From contig DGUE01000017.1 of NCBI GenBank assembly GCA_002393895.1, positions 1-16,249 on the forward strand: a stretch of 16,249 nucleotides of DNA, in the 5' to 3' direction. Of the stretch, positions 10,140 to 16,249 are shown piece after piece. The notes below the pieces were generated by a model. The model worked only from the letters and a program-made list of their open reading frames with translations, was not told where the DNA came from and did not search any database. The first letter of the stretch is position 1. Every line of letters starts with the position of its first letter. The translations under genes were made by a program, and so were the position numbers. Source of the stretch: Bacteroidales bacterium UBA4318 (lineage in GTDB: Bacteria > Bacteroidota > Bacteroidia > Bacteroidales > UBA932).

Positions 10140-12160
10140 AAAAGTTCATTCCACTTTTCCTGGTGTTCGTCGTAATCCTGCTTGTGCTGCCTCGCAGCGC
10201 AAAGCTCAGTTACGATTACCGCAAAGGTGCTCCATGGAAATATGAAACCCTGATTGCACGCTTCGATTTTCCCATTCTGAAGTCGGAAGACGAAATGATG
10301 GAAGAGCGCAGGCTTGCCGCGGGGCAGCAGGTGCCTTATTATAAGTATCTGGACGATGTTGTGACCCGCAGTATCCGTGCGGTGGAAACCGCTGATATGG
10401 GGGATTACTCCTTTCTCCGCCCTTCCATGGTGGAATCGCTCAAGGAGATTTATGAAAGGGGAGTGGTGGGTGACGACGGTATCTCCAGCCCTTCCGACAT
10501 TATCTATGTCCAGAAGGATAAGCGCGCATCGGCCAGGCCTGTTTCGGAGGTGGCCCGCATGGCTGAGGCCAGGGCTTACTTCCGCTCGTCGCTTGCATCT
10601 CAATGGCCGGATGTGAATGTGGATTCTGTATTCAACAGCATTTCTGCGGCCGAGATGGTTGTGCCGGACCTCGTGTACGACCGCCAGGTAAGCGAACAGA
10701 TGAATTCCGACGCGAGCATGTCGGTGTCTCCGACATCCGGATATGTCAGTGCCGGACAGCTGATAGTGTCTGAAGGAGAGATAGTTACTGCTGAAATTGC
10801 TCAGATGATCGCTTCCTATGAGAAAGAATTCGATGCCAATATGGGATCGAGTTCCGGGGGCGTCCTGTTCTGGCTTGGAAATGCAATAGTTGCTCTGATG
10901 CTGGTGGTATTCCTCTATTTCGCCATCCGTCTTGTCAACCCTACCATCTTCTCCGACTATGGCAAGTACTTCTACCTGGCACTCGTGTTTACGGTGTTTG
11001 CAGTCCTGTCCATTGTCATCCCCCGCACCCATCCGGACTATCTCTGTGCCATTCCTTTCGTGCTGTGCGCGCTGCTGCTGGAGGCATTCTTCGACGACCG
11101 GCTCGTGGTCATGACATATATGCTGGCCCTGCTGCCTCTGCTATTTTATGCTGAGGGGGGAAGGGCCATATTCCCCATGTTCCTTGCTGGAGGGGTTGTT
11201 TCCATGCTCACATTCAAGTATTTCAACCGTGGCTGGAGGCAGTTCCTGAATGCTTTCATCACATTCGCTGTGATGTTCGTCGTATTCTTGGGATTCCGAT
11301 TGACCGACCTTGCCAGCGGAAACATCCTCAGAATGGCCTGGATGCTGCTTATCTCTGCGTTCCTTTGCGTTGCTGGATATCCCCTGAGTTATCTCTTCGA
11401 AAAGATATTCAACCTCGTGTCGGTTTACAGGCTGCGTGAGCTTTGCGATACGTCCGGCCCCATCCTGCGCGAGCTTGAGCAAAAGGCTCCCGGAACCTTC
11501 CAGCATTCCCTGCAGGTCATGAACATGGTAGATGCTGTTGCCGGAGCGATTGGCGCAGATGTGCAGCTTGTGCGTGCCGGTGCCCTCTATCACGACATAG
11601 GCAAGATGCTCAACCCCATGTGTTTTGTGGAGAACGAATCCATGCTACTTGCAGATGGCGTCAGGCGCTATCATGATGGCCTTTCTCCCCAGCAGAGTGC
11701 AAGAGACATAATAAAACACATCACCGACGGTGACGAGATCGCCCAGAGGCATCGCCTGCCCATGCAGATACGCACATTCATCCTCTCACATCACGGCACA
11801 TCGGTAGTGAGTTACTTCTACGACCGCTTCCTCAAAGGCGGCGGTTCCCCTGCCGAAATTGGGGAGTTTACATACCCGGGCATCAAGCCAGTATCGCGGG
11901 AGCAGTGCATACTCATGCTGTGCGACAGTGTGGAGGCTGCATCCCGTTCGCTGAAGGAGTATACCCCGGAAGCATTTGACACCTTCGTTGAGAACATAGT
12001 TGCCGGAAAGATGGAAGAGGGGCAGTTCTCGGAGGCGGAGATCAGTGTCAAGGACCTTGGCATAGTCAAGGCATCACTTAAGAATTATCTCGCCCAGATG
12101 TATCATGGGCGCATAGAATATCCGAAACATAAGAATAAATTAATAGGTTTACTGAAATGA
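10136..12160 (+). CDS. 7TM-HD (PgpH-type) cyclic-dinucleotide phosphodiesterase
   Basis: A 674-residue membrane protein of the 7TMR-HD family, whose best-known member, PgpH, hydrolyses c-di-AMP to pApA. Residues 4-20 form a membrane anchor. Residues of about 21-240 are the extracytoplasmic 7TMR-HDED region. Seven hydrophobic segments lie between about 243 and 412 (LFWLGNAIVALMLVVFLYF is the first). The cytoplasmic HD domain follows with metal ligands H457, H486-D487 (YHDIGK), H528, H552-H553 (SHHGT) and D597 (MLCDSVEAA), all intact, so it should be active. It overlaps the SDR and tig genes by ATGA on both sides. A diadenylate cyclase is not in the window. Specificity for c-di-AMP is inferred from the architecture; I do not assign a gene symbol. 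Confidence 0.9.
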   Translation: MKKFIPLFLVFVVILLVLPRSAKLSYDYRKGAPWKYETLIARFDFPILKSEDEMMEERRLAAGQQVPYYKYLDDVVTRSIRAVETADMGDYSFLRPSMVESLKEIYERGVVGDDGISSPSDIIYVQKDKRASARPVSEVARMAEARAYFRSSLASQWPDVNVDSVFNSISAAEMVVPDLVYDRQVSEQMNSDASMSVSPTSGYVSAGQLIVSEGEIVTAEIAQMIASYEKEFDANMGSSSGGVLFWLGNAIVALMLVVFLYFAIRLVNPTIFSDYGKYFYLALVFTVFAVLSIVIPRTHPDYLCAIPFVLCALLLEAFFDDRLVVMTYMLALLPLLFYAEGGRAIFPMFLAGGVVSMLTFKYFNRGWRQFLNAFITFAVMFVVFLGFRLTDLASGNILRMAWMLLISAFLCVAGYPLSYLFEKIFNLVSVYRLRELCDTSGPILRELEQKAPGTFQHSLQVMNMVDAVAGAIGADVQLVRAGALYHDIGKMLNPMCFVENESMLLADGVRRYHDGLSPQQSARDIIKHITDGDEIAQRHRLPMQIRTFILSHHGTSVVSYFYDRFLKGGGSPAEIGEFTYPGIKPVSREQCILMLCDSVEAASRSLKEYTPEAFDTFVENIVAGKMEEGQFSEAEISVKDLGIVKASLKNYLAQMYHGRIEYPKHKNKLIGLLK

Positions 12161-13149
12161 AATTAGAAAAAAAGCAGATCGATGCTTTGAACATCGAACT
12201 TACCCTGAACATCGAGCAGGGGGACTATGCAGAGATTGAACGCAAGAAACTCGCCCAGCGCCGCAAGACCGCAGACTTCAAGGGATTCCGTAAGGGAATG
12301 GTGCCCGAAAGCCTGGTGCGCCGCGTGTATGGCGACCAGATTCTTGCCGAGTCCGTGAACGAAGTGATTTCGAAAGGGCTTCAGGATTTTATCGATGAGA
12401 ATAAGCTGAATGTGCTCGGAGAGCCTCTCGGAAGCGAGAATCAGCCCGAGGTTGAGTGGAAGGACGGAAACGACTTCACTTTCGTGTTCGACATCGCCAC
12501 ATATCCTGAATTCGAAGTTTCTGCCGGCAAGGAGGATACCGTTAACAAGTATACCATCAGCGCCACCGCGAAGGAAAAGGCAGACATGCTGAAGAACCTC
12601 AAGAAGTACTATGAGGACAAGAAGGAAGAGAAGACTGATGAGGATATAGAGAAGGAACTCGAGGAGCGTCTGACCAGCGAGTATGCCCAGCAGGCAGAAT
12701 GGAGGCTTACCAAAGATATCCGTGACTATTTCGTAGAGAAGACCAAATTCGATCTTCCCGAAGCCTTTATGAAGCGCTGGCTCTTCGAGGCCAATGGCGG
12801 TAAGGTTAGCAAGGAAGATATCGAGAAAGATTTCGAAGGATTCCTCGCCGACTTCCGCTGGCAGCTTGTACGCGGCGCCTTCATGCGTAAGTATGAGTTC
12901 AAGGTCGAACAGAAGGACATCCAGGATGCAGCCGTGGGTTATGTACACTATCAGTATGCAATGTATGGTATGCCCAATGTTCCCGAGGAAATCGTAAAGG
13001 AAGCCGTTCAGAACATGATGGGCGACCGCAAGCAGATCGACCGCCTCGTGGAGCAGGTGGAAGACAACAAGGTCCTCGGTAAACTCAAGGAAGAGATCAC
13101 CATCAAGGCCAAGAAGATCACTTCCGAGAAATTCCGCGAACTCAAATAG
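12157..13149 (+). CDS. tig: Trigger factor lacking the PPIase domain
   Basis: Ribosome-associated chaperone that shields nascent chains at the exit tunnel. The ribosome-docking signature GFRKGMVP is at 43-50, exactly where it lies in E. coli Tig, within an N-terminal domain reaching about residue 115. The following strand (VFDIATYPEFEV) and linker run directly into the helical C-terminal arm (EDIEKELEERLTSEYAQQ onward). At 330 residues it is about 100 shorter than E. coli Tig (432), and the missing part matches the FKBP-type peptidyl-prolyl isomerase insert, which would sit near residues 150-165. The sequence at that junction is a lysine/glutamate-rich helix. It overlaps the HD gene by ATGA and is 2 bases upstream of clpP, the conserved tig-clpP-clpX order. 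Confidence 0.93.
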   Translation: MKLEKKQIDALNIELTLNIEQGDYAEIERKKLAQRRKTADFKGFRKGMVPESLVRRVYGDQILAESVNEVISKGLQDFIDENKLNVLGEPLGSENQPEVEWKDGNDFTFVFDIATYPEFEVSAGKEDTVNKYTISATAKEKADMLKNLKKYYEDKKEEKTDEDIEKELEERLTSEYAQQAEWRLTKDIRDYFVEKTKFDLPEAFMKRWLFEANGGKVSKEDIEKDFEGFLADFRWQLVRGAFMRKYEFKVEQKDIQDAAVGYVHYQYAMYGMPNVPEEIVKEAVQNMMGDRKQIDRLVEQVEDNKVLGKLKEEITIKAKKITSEKFRELK

Positions 13150-13151
13150 TC

Positions 13152-13823
13152 ATGTCCGATTTCGAGAAATTCGCAAAGTCCGAACTGGGTGTGGGGTCCA
13201 TGACCCTGCACCGCTATGGTTCGGCCATGGATTCTTACATCAACCCTACCATCATCGAAGAGCGTAAGCTGAACGTGGCATCGATGGATGTGTTCAGCCG
13301 CCTGATGATGGACCGTATCATCTTCCTGGGTGTTCCCATCGACGATGATGTGGCCAATATCGTGCAGGCGCAGCTGCTCTTCCTGGCTTCATCTACTGAC
13401 AGCAATGCCGATATCACCCTCTACCTGAATACTCCCGGCGGAAGCGTTTCTGCGGGGCTTGGAATCTATGATACCATGCAGTTGGTTGAGCCCGATATCG
13501 CTACTGTGTGCACCGGGATGGCCGCCTCTATGGGCAGCGTGCTGCTCTGTGCAGGCACAAAGGGCAAGCGTTCCGCGCTTCCGCACAGCCGTGTGCTGAT
13601 CCATCAGCCTCTCGGCGGTGCCCGGGGGCAGGCATCCGACATCCTAATTGCCGCCAAGGAGATAGAGAAGATGCGGGATGAGCTTTGCAAGATTATCGCC
13701 GAGCACTCCGGCCAGCCTTTCAAGAAGGTGTTCGCAGATGCCGACAGGGACTATTGGATGAATGCAGAGGAGGCCCTTGCCTATGGAATGGTAGACAAGA
13801 TTCTCCGTAAAAAGAAGAAGTGA
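13152..13823 (+). CDS. clpP: ATP-dependent Clp protease proteolytic subunit
   Basis: Serine peptidase that forms the tetradecameric chamber fed by ClpX. The catalytic triad is S126 (GMAASMGS), H151 (IHQPLGG) and D200 (RDYWM), with the spacing of 25 and 49 residues seen in E. coli ClpP. The 223-residue length includes an N-terminal extension of about 30 residues ending in [20 protein letters not shown], which is characteristic of Bacteroidales ClpP. Mature processing is possible but not shown. The start ATG is 2 bases after the tig stop, and the TGA stop overlaps the clpX ATG by one base, so chaperone, protease and unfoldase are made from one message. Confidence 0.97.
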   Translation: MSDFEKFAKSELGVGSMTLHRYGSAMDSYINPTIIEERKLNVASMDVFSRLMMDRIIFLGVPIDDDVANIVQAQLLFLASSTDSNADITLYLNTPGGSVSAGLGIYDTMQLVEPDIATVCTGMAASMGSVLLCAGTKGKRSALPHSRVLIHQPLGGARGQASDILIAAKEIEKMRDELCKIIAEHSGQPFKKVFADADRDYWMNAEEALAYGMVDKILRKKKK

Positions 13824-14878
13824 TGGCGGAAAAAGAAGCAAGAATCCCTAAACCTAAGGAGATCAAGGCCTTCCTGGACCAGTATGTGATTGGTCAGGAC
13901 AGGGCCAAGAAACTACTGTCGGTAGCGGTTTATAATCACTATAAACGCATCATTCACAATGTGGTGGAGAGGCCGGACGATGGAGTGGAGCTGGAGAAAT
14001 CCAACATCCTCCTGATAGGACCTACCGGCACCGGCAAGACCCTGCTTGCCCGGACCATTGCCAAGATGCTGATGGTGCCCTTTGCCATAGTGGATGCGAC
14101 CGTGCTGACCGAGGCCGGCTATGTGGGTGAAGATGTAGAGAGCCTGCTGGTGCGTCTGCTCCAGGACGCCGATTACGACCAGGCGCAGGCCGAGATGGGT
14201 ATAGTGTTTATCGACGAGATAGACAAGATCTCCCGCAAGAGCGACAATCCTTCCATTACCCGCGACGTGTCCGGGGAGGGCGTGCAGCAGGGGCTGCTGA
14301 AACTGCTGGAGGGGAGTGTGGTTAACGTTCCTCCGGCCGGCGGACGCAAGCATCCCGAGCAGGAATTCATACATTTCAACACCCAGAACGTGCTCTTCAT
14401 CTGCGGCGGCGCATTCGAAGGCATAGACCGTGTTATCGCCCAGCGCCTGAATACCCGTGTGATAGGTTTCGGCTCCGATGAGAAACAGAAAGTCGACAAG
14501 GACAACCTTCTCAGCTATGTGGAGGCACAAGACATCCGTAAATACGGCCTGATTCCCGAAATCGTTGGGCGTCTCCCTGTGTTGATGAGCCTGGATAATC
14601 TGGACCGCAAGGCCCTCAAACGCATCCTGACCGAACCGAAGAATGCAATTCTGCGCCAGTACGAAAAGCTGTTCGAGATAGACGGTATCAAACTCGAAAT
14701 CGAGCCAGAAGTCCTGGATATAATCGTGGATACGGCTATCAAAGATAAACTGGGCGCCCGCGGCCTTCGCGCTATCTGCGAACGTATAATGAACGACGCA
14801 ATGTACGAAGCGCCGTCCTCGCGGAAGAAGACATTCAAATTGACTGCTGAATATGCAAAAGAAAAGCTCGGGGCCTAG
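13823..14878 (+). CDS. clpX: ClpX AAA+ unfoldase without the zinc-binding domain
   Basis: Hexameric unfoldase that delivers substrates to ClpP. The AAA+ core is complete: Walker A GPTGTGKT (66-73), pore loop GYVG (99-102), Walker B IVFIDE (127-132), RKH loop (175-177), ClpP-docking IGF (214-216) and sensor-2 GARGLR (311-316). The protein starts at [18 protein letters not shown] almost immediately, where usual ClpX first has about 60 residues with a four-cysteine zinc-binding domain; no CxxC is present here. Total length is 351 against about 410-425 normally. The ATG at 13823 overlaps the clpP stop (TGATG); a GTG one codon upstream is also in frame. Upstream DNA is clpP coding, so the domain is not hidden by a wrong start. 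The last codons lie in the terminator hairpin. Confidence 0.96.
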   Translation: MAEKEARIPKPKEIKAFLDQYVIGQDRAKKLLSVAVYNHYKRIIHNVVERPDDGVELEKSNILLIGPTGTGKTLLARTIAKMLMVPFAIVDATVLTEAGYVGEDVESLLVRLLQDADYDQAQAEMGIVFIDEIDKISRKSDNPSITRDVSGEGVQQGLLKLLEGSVVNVPPAGGRKHPEQEFIHFNTQNVLFICGGAFEGIDRVIAQRLNTRVIGFGSDEKQKVDKDNLLSYVEAQDIRKYGLIPEIVGRLPVLMSLDNLDRKALKRILTEPKNAILRQYEKLFEIDGIKLEIEPEVLDIIVDTAIKDKLGARGLRAICERIMNDAMYEAPSSRKKTFKLTAEYAKEKLGA

Positions 14879-14896
14879 GCTCCGAGCTTTATTTTT
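14863..14896. terminator. Bidirectional intrinsic terminator within both gene ends
   Basis: AAAGCTCGG (14863-14871) pairs with CCGAGCTTT (14882-14890). One G-U type pair (14872/14881) and GC/GC continue the stem, leaving CTAG as a four-base loop: 12 pairs in all. On the plus strand it is followed by ATTTTTA (14891-14897). On the minus strand the stem is followed by a T-rich tract (complement of 14855-14865). The CTAG loop (14875-14878) supplies the TAG stops of both clpX and tdh. Confidence 0.85.
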
Positions 14897-15831
14897 AGAT
14901 GGTCAATCATGTCCTTCGACATGGAGTCGAGGTCGAAATGAGGCATCCAGCCCCATTCGGCGCGGGCGCAGGAATCGTCCATATTATCCGGCCAGGAATC
15001 TGCGATAGCCTGGCGTACAGGATCCACCTCGTAACGCATCTTAGCATCTGGAATGATCTTCTTGATGGCCGCGAACACATCTTCCGGAGCAAAGCTCATG
15101 GATGCAATGTTGAATGAGTTGCGGTGGATGAGCTTGGAAGGATCCGCTTCCATAATGTCTACGGCCGCCTTCAAGGCATCCGGCATATACATCATATCCA
15201 TCAGTGTTCCGGCAGCGATAGGGCAAACGAATTCCTCGCCTTTGACAGCCGCATAGTAAATCTCTACAGCATAGTCAGTGGTGCCGCCGCCAGGCAGGGT
15301 GGTGTAGGAGATCAGCCCCGGGAAACGCACCGAACGGGTGTCTACTCCGTATTTGTGGAAGTAATAGTCGCTTAGAAGCTCGGTTGCAACCTTTGTAACG
15401 CCATACATCGAAGTGGGGCGCTGAATAGTGTCCTGGGGTGTATCTTTATGAGGAGTACTCGGCCCGAAGGATCCTATCGAGCTGGGAGTGAATACGGCGC
15501 ATTCGTGCTCGCGGGCAACTTCCAGGATGTTGATGAGTCCGTTCATCTGGATGTCCCAGGCCTTGAGAGGGAACTTTTCTGCCGTTGCCGAAAGCAGGGC
15601 AGCCAGGTTATAGATAGTATCGATCTTGTATCTACCCACCGCTTCGGCAATCTGGACGGCATCGACAACGTTTACAACCGCGGAAGGGCCGCTTTCCAGG
15701 AGCTCTCCCTTGGGTTCGAATCCGGGGATATACCCTGCCACAATATTGCCTTCTGGATGCAAGTGCCTGAGTTTCATGGTCAACTCAGAACCAATCTGGC
15801 CGGTGGAGCCGATTATAAGAACATTTTTCAT
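14875..15831 (-). CDS. tdh: L-threonine 3-dehydrogenase, short-chain (epimerase-like) type
   Basis: Oxidises L-threonine to 2-amino-3-ketobutyrate using NAD. The 318-residue protein is of the extended SDR, UDP-galactose-epimerase-like type described in Flavobacterium, trypanosomes and animals, not the zinc-dependent MDR type of E. coli. The Rossmann motif is GSTGQIG (8-14), the catalytic pair is Y143 and K147 (SMYGVTK), the serine is S118 or S117 ([10 protein letters not shown]), and the family segment [22 protein letters not shown] spans 167-188. The start is ATG at 15831; the in-frame extension to 15852 adds nothing conserved. It is divergent from kbl, whose enzyme consumes its unstable product, and convergent with clpX, sharing four bases (CTAG) with it. 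Confidence 0.94.
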   Translation of the reverse strand: MKNVLIIGSTGQIGSELTMKLRHLHPEGNIVAGYIPGFEPKGELLESGPSAVVNVVDAVQIAEAVGRYKIDTIYNLAALLSATAEKFPLKAWDIQMNGLINILEVAREHECAVFTPSSIGSFGPSTPHKDTPQDTIQRPTSMYGVTKVATELLSDYYFHKYGVDTRSVRFPGLISYTTLPGGGTTDYAVEIYYAAVKGEEFVCPIAAGTLMDMMYMPDALKAAVDIMEADPSKLIHRNSFNIASMSFAPEDVFAAIKKIIPDAKMRYEVDPVRQAIADSWPDNMDDSCARAEWGWMPHFDLDSMSKDMIDHLKIKLGA

Positions 15832-15853
15832 TCGAGTGTTACAAATTACCATA

Positions 15854-15861
15854 CAAATTTA
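15854..15861 (-). promoter_or_regulatory. Probable -7 box for tdh
   Basis: On the minus strand this reads TAAATTTG, a match to TAnnTTTG, 22 bases before the tdh ATG. It lies one base away from the oppositely oriented -7 box for kbl. No -33 element is obvious. Confidence 0.45.
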
Positions 15862-15862
15862 C

Positions 15863-15870
15863 TATTTTTG
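15863..15870 (+). promoter_or_regulatory. Probable -7 box for kbl
   Basis: TATTTTTG matches TAnnTTTG and lies 33 bases upstream of the kbl ATG, leaving an AT-rich leader without a Shine-Dalgarno. It adjoins the tdh -7 box on the other strand, so the two promoters probably share polymerase space. Confidence 0.45.
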
Positions 15871-15903
15871 TTGTAATAATGAACCTAAAACGATAATCAT
15901 ATT

Positions 15904-16249
15904 ATGTACGGAAAGTTTCAAAAGTATCTTCAAGATGAATTGAAAGCCATCGAAGAGGCCGGCCTTTACAAACACGAACGCAATATCTGCTCCCCACAGG
16001 GCGCCGAAATCACCCTTGAAGGCGGCAAGAAGGCACTTAACTTCTGCGCCAACAATTACCTTGGCCTTTCAGACAATCCCCGCCTCATTGCCGCTGCCAA
16101 GAAGGCTATGGACGAGCGTGGCTACGGAATGTCTTCTGTGCGTTTCATCTGCGGTGCCCAGGACATCCACAGGCAGTTGGAGAAGGCCATCGCCAAGTAT
16201 TTCCATACCGACGATACCATCCTTTATGCAGCCTGCTTCGATGCCAACG
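15904..16249 (+). CDS. kbl: Glycine C-acetyltransferase (2-amino-3-ketobutyrate CoA ligase), 5' part
   Basis: PLP enzyme that cleaves 2-amino-3-ketobutyrate with CoA to glycine and acetyl-CoA, the step after Tdh. Only the first 115 codons are in the window. They include FCANNYLGLSDNP (about 48-60) and the Kbl-type substrate loop GMSSVRFICGAQDIHRQLE (about 78-96), then ILYAACFDAN at the edge. This loop separates Kbl from AONS and serine palmitoyltransferase, and from the other alpha-oxoamine synthase at 8023. The PLP lysine lies beyond the window. Divergence from tdh supports a threonine-degradation unit. Confidence 0.94.
   Translation, partial: MYGKFQKYLQDELKAIEEAGLYKHERNICSPQGAEITLEGGKKALNFCANNYLGLSDNPRLIAAAKKAMDERGYGMSSVRFICGAQDIHRQLEKAIAKYFHTDDTILYAACFDAN

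Noticed and set aside
13820..14878. A hidden zinc-binding domain of ClpX through a frameshift in the upstream DNA.
   Set aside because: The upstream bases encode an intact ClpP C-terminus ending in KKKK, and no cysteine-pair pattern appears in the other frames there.

Overview
The window reads as a stretch of chromosomal core genome from a member of the Bacteroidota, most likely order Bacteroidales. The reasons are the tig-clpP-clpX order with a Bacteroidales-type ClpP N-terminus, a compact GyrB without the large enterobacterial insert, a short-chain-type threonine dehydrogenase next to kbl, near absence of Shine-Dalgarno sequences, A-rich leaders, and TAnnTTTG (Bacteroidota -7) boxes in both divergent intergenic regions. 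Genus cannot be fixed from the sequence. A lipid-synthesis gene pair of the sphingolipid/sulfonolipid type would fit an Alistipes-like or related gut lineage, but that is inference. No phage, IS, CRISPR, tRNA or rRNA was seen, and no gene-free stretch exceeds about 85 bases.

Layout. Positions 1-56 hold the last codons of an unidentified plus-strand gene that runs into nth tail to tail. Positions 37-1337 (minus) carry ftsE followed by nth (endonuclease III) with an ATGA overlap. A divergent promoter region (1338-1421) separates these from a long plus-strand run, 1422-14878, of nine tightly packed genes: a 983-residue secreted TPR protein, an outer-membrane beta-barrel protein, gyrB, an alpha-oxoamine synthase, a short-chain dehydrogenase, a 7TM-HD (PgpH-type) cyclic-dinucleotide phosphodiesterase, tig, clpP and clpX. 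Four junctions in this run overlap or abut within 2 bases and none exceeds 34 bases. The run ends in a strong bidirectional hairpin shared with the convergent tdh gene (14875-15831, minus). tdh is divergent from kbl (15904 to the window edge, plus), and together these form the threonine-to-glycine plus acetyl-CoA route.

How the genes fit together. The centre joins DNA topology (gyrB), a probable two-step long-chain-base synthesis (PLP-dependent acyl transfer, then keto reduction), c-di-AMP turnover (PgpH) and protein quality control (Tig, ClpP, ClpX). Two of the three quality-control proteins are shorter than usual by one whole domain: the trigger factor lacks the FKBP-type PPIase insert, and ClpX lacks the N-terminal zinc-binding domain although its AAA+ core and ClpP-docking loop are intact.

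The most interesting points are the alpha-oxoamine synthase/SDR pair as a candidate capnine (sulfonolipid) or sphingoid base pathway, the ZBD-less ClpX, the PPIase-less trigger factor, a palindrome that serves as terminator for both strands while encoding the same C-terminal KLGA in ClpX and Tdh, and a repeat-like sequence lying across the start codon of the SDR gene.
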